Assembly (NCBI RefSeq): GCF_023100905.1
Contig: NZ_CP064686.1
Location: 4,774,001 to 4,838,000 of the forward strand
Direction of reading: 5' to 3'
Length of the DNA: 64,000 bases
Origin: Bradyrhizobium sp. 4
GTDB lineage: Bacteria; Pseudomonadota; Alphaproteobacteria; Rhizobiales; Xanthobacteraceae
Part shown: positions 17,840 through 26,286 of the stretch, piece by piece
Numbering within the stretch: position 1 is the first letter of the stretch
How the letters are laid out: the number at the start of each line of letters is the position of its first letter
Program-made: the position numbers and the translations under genes
The notes under the pieces: generated by a model
Seen by the model: only the letters and a program-made list of their open reading frames with translations
Database searches by the model: none
What the model was told of the DNA's origin: nothing

Positions 17840-17878
17840 TCCTTTTCCGGCAAATCCTCACGGACGCCCTGAAAAGGA
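17840..17878 (-). promoter_or_regulatory. Candidate L10-leader structured element
   Basis: TCCTTTTC (17840-17847) pairs with GAAAAGGA (17871-17878) across a 23-nt internal segment containing CCGTGAGGATTTGCC on the RNA strand. It lies about 70 nt downstream of the promoter candidate, where an L10 autoregulatory leader would be expected. An assignment to the Rfam L10-leader family would need a covariance-model search. Confidence 0.4.
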
Positions 17879-17950
17879 ATGATCTCCATCGCTTGTTTTC
17901 GGAATGCGTGCACGAACGCGCCAGCCGAGGCCGGCACGTCCGGAAGCGGT

Positions 17951-17979
17951 TCTTTAACCGCTCGGCGCCGGCTTGCCAA
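17951..17979 (-). promoter_or_regulatory. Candidate sigma-70 promoter for rplJL-rpoBC
   Basis: On the minus strand TTGGCA (17974-17979), a 17-bp spacer and TAAAGA (17951-17956). It lies between the dehydrogenase gene and rplJ and predicts a leader of roughly 470 nt. Spacing is ideal; hexamers match 5/6 and 4/6. Confidence 0.5.
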
Positions 17980-18055
17980 GAGCAAAATTCACACCAGTTC
18001 CAATCCGTTGCCGCTGGCGCTTGACCCGGGCCGACAAGGGCCGACAAGGGCCGAT

Positions 18056-19009
18056 TCAAGCTCCTTTGACCGCGTAAGGCAGCGGCTGGCCCTCGAAAAA
18101 TGCGGTCAGGTTCGCCAGCACGCAGTTCTGCATGGCGACGTGCGATTCGAGGGTGTGGCCGCCGACATGGGGGGCGAACACGACGTTGGGCAGCGCCGTC
18201 AGCGCGTCCGGGGCGTGCGGCTCCTTGTCGTAGACGTCGAGACCGGCTCCGGCGATGGTCTTTTCGGTGAGCGCCACCACCAGGGCTTTCTCATCGATCA
18301 CCGAGCCGCGGGAGATGTTGACGACATAGCCGTCCGCCCCGAGGCGCTTGAGGATATCGGCGCCGACGGCATGCTGGGTCTCGGCCCCTGCCCGGACCGC
18401 GATCATCAGCACGCTGCACCAGTCGGCGAGCGCCTCCAGCGTCGGGAAATATTGATAGGGCAGATCGTATTTGCTGCGGCTGAAATAGCCGATTTCGCTC
18501 TCGAAGGCGGCGCAGCGCGCTGCGATCTTGCGGCCGATTTCGCCCATGCCGTAGACGCCGATGCGGCGGCCCGGCATCCCGGCCTGCGGGCGCATCATCG
18601 GCGAGGGCTTTGACGCGGCCCAATCGCCGCTTCGGACGTACTGGTCGGCAACCAGGATTCGCCGCGTCGTCGCGAGCATCAGCGTCATCGCGATGTCGGC
18701 GACCGAGGCCGCATTGGCGCCCGGGCTATGTCCGACCGCGATGTTGCGGGCAGCAGTGGCCTTCAGGTCAACACCGTCATAGCCAGTGCCGTAGCAGACG
18801 ATGGCACCGAGCTTCGGAAACAGGTCCATCGCCTCCGCGCCCAGCGGCGTGCCGCCGGCGGTGAGCACTGCAAGGATATCGCCGAGCGCGTCGGCCGAAA
18901 ACATCTCCCGCGCCGGCTTGCCGCCGGTGTCGAGCAGCTCGAACCGCTCGGCGAAGCGCGCCATCATCGTCTTGGGAAAGCGCGAGTAGATCAGGACCTT
19001 GTCAGTCAT
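18056..19009 (-). CDS. 2-hydroxyacid (D-isomer specific) dehydrogenase family protein
   Basis: An NAD(P)-dependent oxidoreductase of the glyoxylate/hydroxypyruvate reductase type, 317 aa. The cofactor motif is GVYGMGEIGRKIAARC; catalytic Arg is in VVNISRGSVID, Glu in VYDKEPHAP and His in FAPHVGGH, so the Arg-Glu-His triad is complete. The ATG at 19009 (MTDKVLIYSRFPK) is chosen; the frame extends ten codons further. It sits between rplA and rplJ, which are normally adjacent in alphaproteobacteria, and a strong hairpin upstream separates it from rplKA. The exact substrate cannot be told. Confidence 0.9.
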   Translation of the reverse strand: MTDKVLIYSRFPKTMMARFAERFELLDTGGKPAREMFSADALGDILAVLTAGGTPLGAEAMDLFPKLGAIVCYGTGYDGVDLKATAARNIAVGHSPGANAASVADIAMTLMLATTRRILVADQYVRSGDWAASKPSPMMRPQAGMPGRRIGVYGMGEIGRKIAARCAAFESEIGYFSRSKYDLPYQYFPTLEALADWCSVLMIAVRAGAETQHAVGADILKRLGADGYVVNISRGSVIDEKALVVALTEKTIAGAGLDVYDKEPHAPDALTALPNVVFAPHVGGHTLESHVAMQNCVLANLTAFFEGQPLPYAVKGA

Positions 19010-19043
19010 TGTTCTTGTTTCCGGTGAACGCCGTGACAAACGA

Positions 19044-19079
19044 CGAGGGGCGGAATCGGTTGCCCAATTCCGCCCCTCG
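19044..19079 (-). terminator. Hairpin terminator after rplA
   Basis: CGAGGGGCGGAAT (19044-19056) pairs perfectly over 13 bp with ATTCCGCCCCTCG (19067-19079); loop 10 nt. It lies about 20 bp past the rplA stop. On the minus strand TCGTTTGT follows, a weak T-tract, so termination may be partial or factor-assisted. Confidence 0.7.
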
Positions 19080-19099
19080 CCTCATGTCGTTTCCAAACC

Positions 19100-19792
19100 T
19101 TAGCCGAGAATGGTGCCCGGCTCGACCTTCACGCCGGGACCCATCGACGAGGACACCGCAACGCGCTGGATGTAGGTGCCCTTGGAACCGGCCGGCTTGG
19201 CCTTGGAGACAGCGTCAGCCAGAGCCTTGATGTTCTCGACCAGTTTTTCCTCGGTGAACGAGGCCTTGCCGACGCCAGCCTGCAGGATGCCGGCCTTCTC
19301 GACGCGGAACTCGACCGAGCCGCCCTTGGCGCCCTTCACAGCGCCGGTGACGTCCATGGTCACGGTGCCGATCTTCGGGTTCGGCATCAGGCCGCGCGGG
19401 CCGAGCACCTTACCGAGGCGGCCGACCAGCGGCATCATGTCGGGGGTTGCGATACAGCGATCGAAATCGATCGTGCCGTTCTGCACCTTCTCGACAAGGT
19501 CCTCGGCGCCGACGACATCGGCACCCGCAGCCTTGGCCTCGTCGGCCTTGGCGCCGCGGGCGAACACGCCGACGCGGAGCGTACGGCCGGTGCCGTTCGG
19601 CAGGGTCACGACACCGCGGACCATCTGGTCGGCGTGACGCGGATCGACGCCGAGATTGATCGCGACCTCGATGGTCTCGTCGAACTTCGCTTTCGCGCGT
19701 TCCTTGACCATCTTGATGGCGTCCGCGAGCGGGTAAAGCTTTTCGCGATCAATACCTTCGCGGGCTTTGTTCAAACGCTTTCCGATTGCCAT
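19100..19792 (-). CDS. rplA: 50S ribosomal protein L1
   Basis: Forms the mobile L1 stalk near the E site; 230 aa, starting MAIGKRLNKAREGIDREKLY, with the RNA-binding GTGRTLRVGVFA strand and the domain II segment VLGPRGLMPNPK. In many bacteria L1 represses translation of rplK-rplA by binding the mRNA leader. The start lies six bp after rplK, as expected for translational coupling. Confidence 0.99.
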   Translation of the reverse strand: MAIGKRLNKAREGIDREKLYPLADAIKMVKERAKAKFDETIEVAINLGVDPRHADQMVRGVVTLPNGTGRTLRVGVFARGAKADEAKAAGADVVGAEDLVEKVQNGTIDFDRCIATPDMMPLVGRLGKVLGPRGLMPNPKIGTVTMDVTGAVKGAKGGSVEFRVEKAGILQAGVGKASFTEEKLVENIKALADAVSKAKPAGSKGTYIQRVAVSSSMGPGVKVEPGTILG

Positions 19793-19798
19793 GAGCCC

Positions 19799-20227
19799 TT
19801 ACCCCGCCACTTCCAGACCCATCGAACGGGCAGAGCCCTCGACCATCTTCATGGCCGACTCGATCGAGTCGCAATTGAGATCCTTCATCTTCTTCTCGGC
19901 GATCTCGCGCACCTGCGCTTTGGTCACCGCACCCGCCTTGTCACGGCCCGGCGCCTTGGAGCCGGACTGGATCTTGGCAGCCTGCTTGAGGAAGAAGGAC
20001 ATCGGCGGCGTCTTCATCTCGAACGTGAACGAACGATCGGCGTAGATCGTGATCACGACGGGAATCGGGGTATTCTTCTCTTCCTTCTGGGTCTGGGCGT
20101 TGAACGCCTTGCAGAACTCCATGATGTTGAGACCGCGCTGACCGAGCGCGGGACCGATCGGGGGCGAAGGATTCGCCGCACCGGCCGGGACCTGAAGCTT
20201 CAGGTATCCGGTCACTTTCTTTGCCAT
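19799..20227 (-). CDS. rplK: 50S ribosomal protein L11
   Basis: Binds the GTPase-associated region of 23S rRNA and is needed for RelA-type stringent sensing. It has 142 aa; the N-terminal proline-rich segment PAGAANPSPPIGPALGQRG and the C-terminal RNA-binding domain ending GSARSMGLEVAG are intact. It is preceded by ggagtg at good spacing and translationally coupled to rplA. Confidence 0.99.
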   Translation of the reverse strand: MAKKVTGYLKLQVPAGAANPSPPIGPALGQRGLNIMEFCKAFNAQTQKEEKNTPIPVVITIYADRSFTFEMKTPPMSFFLKQAAKIQSGSKAPGRDKAGAVTKAQVREIAEKKMKDLNCDSIESAMKMVEGSARSMGLEVAG

Positions 20228-20357
20228 GTATCACTCCTGTTGGGCCGGCCTGGGCCGGCGGTTTCAGGTTCGTGGTCTGGGTCGGATGCGGCTGGCAACC
20301 GCCCTCTCCCTCCCACGGCCTCTTGCTGCGCGAGACCGAAGCCTCACGCCTACCCGA

Positions 20358-20912
20358 TCAGACCTTCTCGACCTGACCGAATTCCAGTTCGACCGGCGTG
20401 GCGCGGCCGAAGATCGACACCGCGACCTTCACGCGCGAGCGCGCCTCGTCGATTTCCTCGACCACACCCGAGAACGAGGCAAACGGGCCGTCGGCCACGC
20501 GCACGTTCTCGCCGATTTCGAACGACACCGACGCCTTCGGCCGCTCCACGCCCTCTTGCACCTGGTGCAGAATGCGCATGGCCTCGGCTTCCGAGATCGG
20601 CATCGGCTTGTTTTCCGCGCCGAGGAAGCCGGTCACCTTCGGCGTATTCTTGATCAGATGAAACGCCTCGTCGGTCAGCTTCATCTTCACCAGCACGTAG
20701 CCCGGGAAGAACTTGCGCTCGGCGTCGATCTTGCGGCCGCGGCGCACTTCCGTGACCTTCTCGGTCGGAACCAGCACCAGCTCGAACAGCTCCTCGAGCC
20801 CGCGCTGCTTGGCCTGCTCGCGGATCGATTCGGCGACCTTCTTCTCGAAGTTCGAATAGGCGTGGACGATGTACCAGCGCTTGTCAGACAATTGAGCCGT
20901 TGCTGTTGCCAT
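20358..20912 (-). CDS. nusG: Transcription termination/antitermination protein NusG
   Basis: Binds RNA polymerase and links it to Rho or to the ribosome via S10. It has 184 aa: NGN domain beginning RWYIVHAYSNFEKKV with FFPGYVLVKM, then the KOW motif in GENVRVADGPFASFSGVVEEID. The start codon shares one base with the secE stop (TGATG), so translation is coupled. A 130-bp gap separates it from rplK. Confidence 0.99.
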   Translation of the reverse strand: MATATAQLSDKRWYIVHAYSNFEKKVAESIREQAKQRGLEELFELVLVPTEKVTEVRRGRKIDAERKFFPGYVLVKMKLTDEAFHLIKNTPKVTGFLGAENKPMPISEAEAMRILHQVQEGVERPKASVSFEIGENVRVADGPFASFSGVVEEIDEARSRVKVAVSIFGRATPVELEFGQVEKV

Positions 20913-21103
20913 CAGTGAATGCCCAGAAGGAAGGTGATGAGGACGCGGATGATCTGGTCGGCGGCGAAGAAGAAGATCGAGGCCACGGCGACCATCACGA
21001 ACACCATGATGGTGGTGATCGTGGTCTCGCGGCGGGTCGGCCAGGTGACCTTGGCGGTCTCCGAGCGCACTTCCTGCAAGAACTTGAACGGGCTGACTGC
21101 CAT
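20912..21103 (-). CDS. secE: Preprotein translocase subunit SecE
   Basis: A single-span SecYEG subunit of 63 aa, typical for alphaproteobacteria: cytoplasmic amphipathic segment FKFLQEVRSETAKVTWPTRRE followed by one transmembrane helix (about 30-55). In many alphaproteobacteria a tRNA-Trp gene lies directly upstream of secE; here it is absent (see the region to the right and the fragment at 38967). Confidence 0.98.
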   Translation of the reverse strand: MAVSPFKFLQEVRSETAKVTWPTRRETTITTIMVFVMVAVASIFFFAADQIIRVLITFLLGIH

Positions 21104-21482
21104 CGTTTGATGTCCAACGTCCGTCGACAGACGCGAATGAATTTCAGGGATCCGAACAGCCGCCGTTGGCCCAGCCCTCTGTCGAAGGATGAGCCGGAAA
21201 TCGGGCTCGATTGTTCGGGGATTTCAAAGCCGCGCCGGAAATCCGCGTCTAACGGGCCGGCTGCGAGTGCGCGGTATCTACTGCGGATGGGACCAAAGGT
21301 CAAGATAGAGAGGGCCCGCGCGAGTAAACCGACCTCCGCGGGCGACCGACTAGAGATCAGGCCGATCAAGGGCTTATCTGCCGCCTGCAAAGCGCCTTCC
21401 CAGGGCCTCAGCCGGTTCCTCGCAGAACGAGACCACCGGGCCCGTCCCCCTCACCTGCAGCCTCTTTGGCGACCCCTCAAGG
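21104..21482. other. Non-coding junction between secE and carbohydrate locus
   Basis: About 380 bp with no gene and no tRNA that I can find. It must contain the secE-nusG promoter. It is also the left border of the sugar cluster; no direct repeat of the tRNA-Trp fragment is visible here. Confidence 0.5.
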
Positions 21483-22775
21483 TCAGACGGCCCGATCGAT
21501 CGTCGAAATACCCGGCAACGGCACGACGAACTTTCCGCCCTCGGCGAAATAGCCGGCATGCTTGGCCCGGATCGGATCCACATAGCGCCAGGCGAAGACG
21601 ACGACGAACGCCGGCTTGCGCTCGTAAAGGGCGGCGGGCGGCAGGATCGGGATGTCATACCCCGGGCCGGCCATAACGCTCCCCTTCTTGGGGTCGTCGT
21701 CCACCAGGAAGTCGATCCTGTTCTCCAGGCCGAACTGCGGCAGCAGCGTCGTGGTCCCGACCGAGACGCCGTAGCCGGCCACGAGCTGGCCGCGCGCATG
21801 GGCGGCATCGGCCATCGCGACCAGCTCGTCGCGGATGGCGGCGATTCTCTTCGCATAGGGCACATAGTAGGCCGGCCGGTCGACGCCGAGCCGGTCTTCC
21901 TCGGCGATGAAGCGCGCGACCTCCGCGGACGGCCTCTTCGCGCCACCGGCACGCTGCACCGTCACCCGGATCGAGCCGCCCTTGGTCTCGATGTGCTGGG
22001 CGTCGATCACTTCCATGCCGAGTCGCGCGAAGAAGCGCGTCAGCGGCTTGATGTTAAAATACGACAGATGCTCGTGATAGACGGTGTCGAGAAGGTTCTT
22101 CTCGGTGACGTCGACGCCATACTGCGTTTCGAAAACGAACAGCCCGTCCGGCGCAAGCACGTCGCGAACCCCGATCACCAGCGGGTCGAGATTGTCGACA
22201 TTGGCGATCATGTTGTTGGCGATCACGACACTGGCCGCGCCGTGGCTTTGCAGGATGCGGCGACCGATGGCATCGGTGAAGAAATCGCCGATGGTCTCGA
22301 TCCCCGCTTCCGTCGCACGCCGCGCGATGTCGACGGCGGGATCGACACCGAGCACCCGCATGCCGCGCTCCCTGAAGAAACCGAGCAGCGATCCGTCGTT
22401 GCTGCCGAGCTCGACGACCAGCGAGCCCGGCGCGATGACGAATCGGCTGACGACGTCCATGGCATAGCCCGCGAAGTGCTCCCGCAGGCCAAGCGAGAGC
22501 GAGGTGGTATAGACGTAGTTTCGGTATTGGATCTCTGGATTGCCGACGTGGAGAATCTGCAGATGGCCGCAGTCTGCGCACAGGTGCAGCGCCATCGGCA
22601 CCGCGGCCCGAAAGACGGGATCGTCGACGCTTGCGTCCGGCACCTGAAAGTTCGGCGTGCCGATGGGCATGCCTGCCATCGGCACGACGAGCTCTTGCTT
22701 GTCCGAATGACAGAGGCGGCAGGTATGGCGGACGTAGAACAGGTTTTTCATCGTAGGACCGTAAGACGGAGACAT
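21483..22775 (-). CDS. SAM-dependent sugar C-methyltransferase (zinc-binding type)
   Basis: A 430-residue protein with the three-part architecture of deoxysugar C-methyltransferases (TylC3/NovU-like): an N-terminal zinc site (CRLCHS ... CADCGH), a central Rossmann SAM domain with motif I VVELGSNDGSLL, and a C-terminal GYGVSVGTTTLL domain. This family methylates a keto-sugar carbon of NDP- or phospho-sugars. The alternative ATG at 22751 (MKNLFYVRHTC) would remove eight residues. It faces left, away from the main operon, and forms a pair with the SIS gene 51 bp upstream. Confidence 0.85.
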   Translation of the reverse strand: MSPSYGPTMKNLFYVRHTCRLCHSDKQELVVPMAGMPIGTPNFQVPDASVDDPVFRAAVPMALHLCADCGHLQILHVGNPEIQYRNYVYTTSLSLGLREHFAGYAMDVVSRFVIAPGSLVVELGSNDGSLLGFFRERGMRVLGVDPAVDIARRATEAGIETIGDFFTDAIGRRILQSHGAASVVIANNMIANVDNLDPLVIGVRDVLAPDGLFVFETQYGVDVTEKNLLDTVYHEHLSYFNIKPLTRFFARLGMEVIDAQHIETKGGSIRVTVQRAGGAKRPSAEVARFIAEEDRLGVDRPAYYVPYAKRIAAIRDELVAMADAAHARGQLVAGYGVSVGTTTLLPQFGLENRIDFLVDDDPKKGSVMAGPGYDIPILPPAALYERKPAFVVVFAWRYVDPIRAKHAGYFAEGGKFVVPLPGISTIDRAV

Positions 22776-22826
22776 GCGAACAGGCGAGGCAATCTCACCC
22801 GTGGTGATCAGATAGAGGGCACCGCC

Positions 22827-23438
22827 TCAGGAGGCCGGATATTCCGCGCGACCGATGATGAGGTCGATCGCGGCCATCATCCAGAACTGATGCGTGGTCT
22901 CGACAATATTGTAGCTGCGGCTGTCGACGTAATAATTGACGTCGCCGAGATTGCGCAGCGGATTCTCCGCGGTCATGCCCGACAGCGTGATCACATCGAG
23001 CTTCATCGTCCGCGCCTGCGCGACCGCATTGAGAATGTTCTTCGAGCGTCCCGACGAGCTGATCGCGACGAGGCAGTCGCCGGCGCGGGCGCTCAACCTC
23101 ACGGCATGCGCAAGCCAGTCCTCGAAACCATAGTCATTGGCGAGGCACGACATCATGCTGGCATCGCTGAAGCAGAGTGCCGGCACCGATGCGTTCTTCG
23201 CCAGATCGATCGCGAGATGGGAGGCGATGCCGGCCGAGCCTCCATTGCCGATGAAGATGACGCGGCCGCCCTGCTCGCGCGCGCACAACCAGGCCGTGCG
23301 GGTGGCGGAAATCCTGGCGAAAACCCCGTCGTCAATCGCCGTCGCGCGATGGAGGCGTCCTACGTAGTCGTCAAGGAAAGCCTTGTGATCGGGATCGACG
23401 GACTCGGCAGGCATGGGCTCGCAGCTCGACGGCGACAT
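22827..23438 (-). CDS. SIS-domain phosphosugar isomerase, GmhA-like
   Basis: A 203-aa single-SIS protein resembling sedoheptulose-7-phosphate isomerase (GmhA) or DiaA. Ligand-binding loops FIGNGGSAGIASHLA and ISSSGRSKNI are present. Next to a heptose-type nucleotidyltransferase/kinase fusion, an aldo-keto heptose phosphate isomerisation is the natural inference, but GmhA catalytic residues were not checked position by position. It is divergent from the rightward operon across a 137-bp gap. Confidence 0.8.
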   Translation of the reverse strand: MSPSSCEPMPAESVDPDHKAFLDDYVGRLHRATAIDDGVFARISATRTAWLCAREQGGRVIFIGNGGSAGIASHLAIDLAKNASVPALCFSDASMMSCLANDYGFEDWLAHAVRLSARAGDCLVAISSSGRSKNILNAVAQARTMKLDVITLSGMTAENPLRNLGDVNYYVDSRSYNIVETTHQFWMMAAIDLIIGRAEYPAS

Positions 23439-23472
23439 GACGCCCTGATACCGGCTATCACCAGTGATTGCA

Positions 23473-23487
23473 AAGGTATATTACCTT
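23473..23487. promoter_or_regulatory. Inverted repeat in divergent promoter region
   Basis: AAGGTA-TAT-TACCTT, a perfect 6-bp inverted repeat in the only substantial spacer of the sugar locus, between the divergent SIS and SDR genes. It is a candidate operator or a -10-containing element for one of the two units. Confidence 0.3.
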
Positions 23488-23575
23488 CGAAGTTGACCAG
23501 CAGCCGATTCGGTTTCCACCTTCACTCAACATTGGCGGGCCTGTTTCGCTGGGCATTCGCATCACGGATGTTCCT

Positions 23576-24604
23576 ATGAAATGCATCGTTACCGGTGGCG
23601 CCGGCTTCATCGGCAGTCACCTCGTCGACCGCCTCCTCGACGACGGCCACGAGGTCGTCGCGCTCGACAATTTTGTGATCGGACGTCCCGAAAATCTGGC
23701 CTCGCGCGTCGATTCTGATCGACTGAAGATCGTGCGGGCCGACGTCACCGAGCTCGAATCGATCAAGCCGCATTTCGACGGCATCGACTGGGTATTCCAT
23801 CTCGCAGCGCTGGCAGACATCGTTCCCTCGATCGAGTCCCCGATCCCGTATCACCGCGCCAACGTCGACGGCACCGTCAACGTTCTCGAGGCTGCACGGC
23901 AGGCGGGCGTCAGTCGCTTCGTTTATGCCGCATCGTCGTCCTGCTACGGAATTCCCGACGTCTATCCGACGCCGGAGAGCGCCGAGATCCGGCCGATGTA
24001 TCCCTATGCCCTCACCAAGAATCTCGGCGAGCAGTGCGTCATGCACTGGTGCCAGGTCTACAAGCTGCCCGCGGTCGCGCTGCGCCTGTTCAACGTGTAC
24101 GGGCCGCGCCACCGCACCACGGGCACCTACGGCGCCGTGTTCGGCGTGTTCATGGCGCAGAAGCTCGCCGGCAAGCCCTTCACGGTGGTCGGCGACGGCG
24201 AGCAGACCCGCGACTTCACGTTCGTCAGCGATGTCGCCGACGCTTTCGTGACCGCCGCGCGCTCCGAGGTCTCGAACGAAATTTTCAACGTAGGCTCGGA
24301 CAACACCTACAGTGTCAACCGGCTGATCGAGCTTCTCGGCGGCGACAAGGTCCACATTCCCAAGCGTCCCGGCGAGCCCGATTGCACCTATGCCGACATC
24401 ACCAAGATCAAGCGGATCCTGAAATGGACGCCGAAGGTAAAATTTGAGGACGGGGTCGCGACGATGCTGAAGTCGATGGATCAGTACAAGGACGCCCCCC
24501 TGTGGACGGTGGACAAGATCGCGGACGCCACGAAGGACTGGTTCAAATATCTCGGGGACAACAACGACGCGGCGCCCGGCGTGCCGCAGAAGGCAAGCCA
24601 GTGA
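23576..24604 (+). CDS. NAD-dependent sugar-nucleotide epimerase/dehydratase (extended SDR)
   Basis: 342 aa. The Rossmann motif CIVTGGAGFIGSH is at the N-terminus, the Ser-Tyr-Lys triad lies in AASSSC and YPYALTKNLGE, and NVYGPRH is the typical UDP-glucose-4-epimerase/dTDP-glucose-dehydratase loop. It acts on an NDP-sugar C4 (epimerisation, oxidation or dehydration). The open frame extends upstream to 23468, but the ATG at 23576 begins at the Rossmann strand. It is the first gene of the long rightward operon. Confidence 0.88.
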   Translation: MKCIVTGGAGFIGSHLVDRLLDDGHEVVALDNFVIGRPENLASRVDSDRLKIVRADVTELESIKPHFDGIDWVFHLAALADIVPSIESPIPYHRANVDGTVNVLEAARQAGVSRFVYAASSSCYGIPDVYPTPESAEIRPMYPYALTKNLGEQCVMHWCQVYKLPAVALRLFNVYGPRHRTTGTYGAVFGVFMAQKLAGKPFTVVGDGEQTRDFTFVSDVADAFVTAARSEVSNEIFNVGSDNTYSVNRLIELLGGDKVHIPKRPGEPDCTYADITKIKRILKWTPKVKFEDGVATMLKSMDQYKDAPLWTVDKIADATKDWFKYLGDNNDAAPGVPQKASQ

Positions 24605-24687
24605 ACAGGTTCGCCGGGTATCGTTGCCGCGAATCGATCAATTCCGGGCCGCCCGGCTGAGGCCGGCTGGCGCTTTAGGTTATTCAC

Positions 24688-26259
24688 ATGGGCAATATTC
24701 CGACCGGCAATCCCGCGTTGAACGACCAACTGGCGGCGCACGAAAAGATCAAGACGATCGAGGAACTGGGCGAGATCGCGCGGTCCGCGCAAGCGCGAGG
24801 CCGGAAGGTTGCGCTCTGCCACGGCGTCTTCGACCTCGTGCATCTCGGCCATATCAGACACATCCAGGCGGCGCGCAACGAGGGCGACGTCGTCATGGTG
24901 ACGATCACCGCCGACCGTTATGTCAACAAGGGACCGGGTCGGCCGATTTTCCCCGAAAACATGCGGGCCGAGATGCTGGCCTCGCTCGCGACCGTCGATT
25001 GGGTCGGCATCAATCACACCTCCAGCGCCGAGCCGATCCTGGATACGGTGCGGCCGGACATCTACGTGAAGGGATCCGACTACGAGAATCCCGAAGACGA
25101 CGTGACCGGCAAGATCCGGAGCGAGCGCGACGCCGTCGAGCGTCACGGCGGACGCATCGTGTTCACCCGGGACGTGACATTCAGCTCCTCGTCGCTAGTG
25201 AACCGGTATTTCGACATCTACGATCCGCCGCTTCGCGACTACCTGCAAAAAGTCCGTGAAGGTGGCGGCGCCGATCGCCTGCTGAAACTGATCGACAAGG
25301 TGCAGGACATGCACGTCGTGCTGGTCGGCGACACCATCATCGACGAATACCAGTACGTCACGGCGCTCGGAAAGGCATCGAAGGAAAACATCGTCGCCAC
25401 GCTGTTCAAGAGTGGCGAGCAATTTGCCGGCGGCGTCATTGCCGCGGCGAACCATGTCGCGAGCTTCTGCAAGTCGGTGGAGGTCGTCACGACGCTGGGT
25501 GGCAACGACTACCCTGAGGAGTTCATTCGGGCGCATGTCCGCCCAAACGTCACGTTGACGCCGATCCGCCTTCAGGGCCGTCCGACGACCCGCAAATCGC
25601 GGTACGTCGAGCTGGGATATCTGCACAAGCTCTTCGAAGTCTACACCATGGACGACACGCCGCTCGACGAGGCCGATCGGAAGGAAATCGACCGTATCAC
25701 GACGGAGCGTGTGCGTAGCGCGGATGTGGTGATCGCCACTGATTTCGGTCACGGCATGATCGCGTCGAGTACGATCGACACCCTGATCGCCAACTCCAAG
25801 TTCCTGGCGGTCAATGCCCAGAGCAACAGCGGCAATCACGGCTACAACCTGATCACGAGGTATCCGCGGGCCGACTACATCTGCATCGACGCGCCGGAGG
25901 CGCGTCTGGCTGCAACCGACAAGTTCAGCGACATCGCGTCCGTGATCGAGGTCGGCCTGCACGGCAAGATCGACTGCGACAACATGATCATCACGCACGG
26001 CTCCTTCGGCTGTTACCCTTTCTCGTCGAAAACCGGCGTCACGCGCGTCCCCGCCTTCACCAAGACCGTCGTCGACACCGTCGGCGCGGGGGACGCCTTC
26101 CTGACGATCACCGCGCCGCTGGTCGCCGCCGGCGGCAATATCGAGGACGTCGCCTTCATCGGCAACGCGGCCGGCGCAATCAAGGTCGGGATCGTCGGCC
26201 ACCGCAGCTCGGTCGAAAAGGTGCCGCTGGTCAAGTTCGTCACCGCGTTGCTGAAGTAG
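24688..26259 (+). CDS. Bifunctional sugar nucleotidyltransferase-PfkB kinase (HldE-like, reversed domain order)
   Basis: 523 aa. Residues about 35-165 form a cytidylyltransferase-like domain with the nucleotide motif HGVFDLVHLGH; residues about 205-520 form a ribokinase/PfkB domain ending in the catalytic DTVGAGDAF. E. coli HldE has kinase first and adenylyltransferase second, so the order is swapped here. The expected role is phosphorylation and NTP activation of a heptose-like sugar made by the SIS isomerase route. The nucleotide used (ATP, CTP or GTP) is unknown. Confidence 0.85.
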   Translation: MGNIPTGNPALNDQLAAHEKIKTIEELGEIARSAQARGRKVALCHGVFDLVHLGHIRHIQAARNEGDVVMVTITADRYVNKGPGRPIFPENMRAEMLASLATVDWVGINHTSSAEPILDTVRPDIYVKGSDYENPEDDVTGKIRSERDAVERHGGRIVFTRDVTFSSSSLVNRYFDIYDPPLRDYLQKVREGGGADRLLKLIDKVQDMHVVLVGDTIIDEYQYVTALGKASKENIVATLFKSGEQFAGGVIAAANHVASFCKSVEVVTTLGGNDYPEEFIRAHVRPNVTLTPIRLQGRPTTRKSRYVELGYLHKLFEVYTMDDTPLDEADRKEIDRITTERVRSADVVIATDFGHGMIASSTIDTLIANSKFLAVNAQSNSGNHGYNLITRYPRADYICIDAPEARLAATDKFSDIASVIEVGLHGKIDCDNMIITHGSFGCYPFSSKTGVTRVPAFTKTVVDTVGAGDAFLTITAPLVAAGGNIEDVAFIGNAAGAIKVGIVGHRSSVEKVPLVKFVTALLK

Positions 26260-26286
26260 CGCGACGGCAGATACTGGAGAACGACA

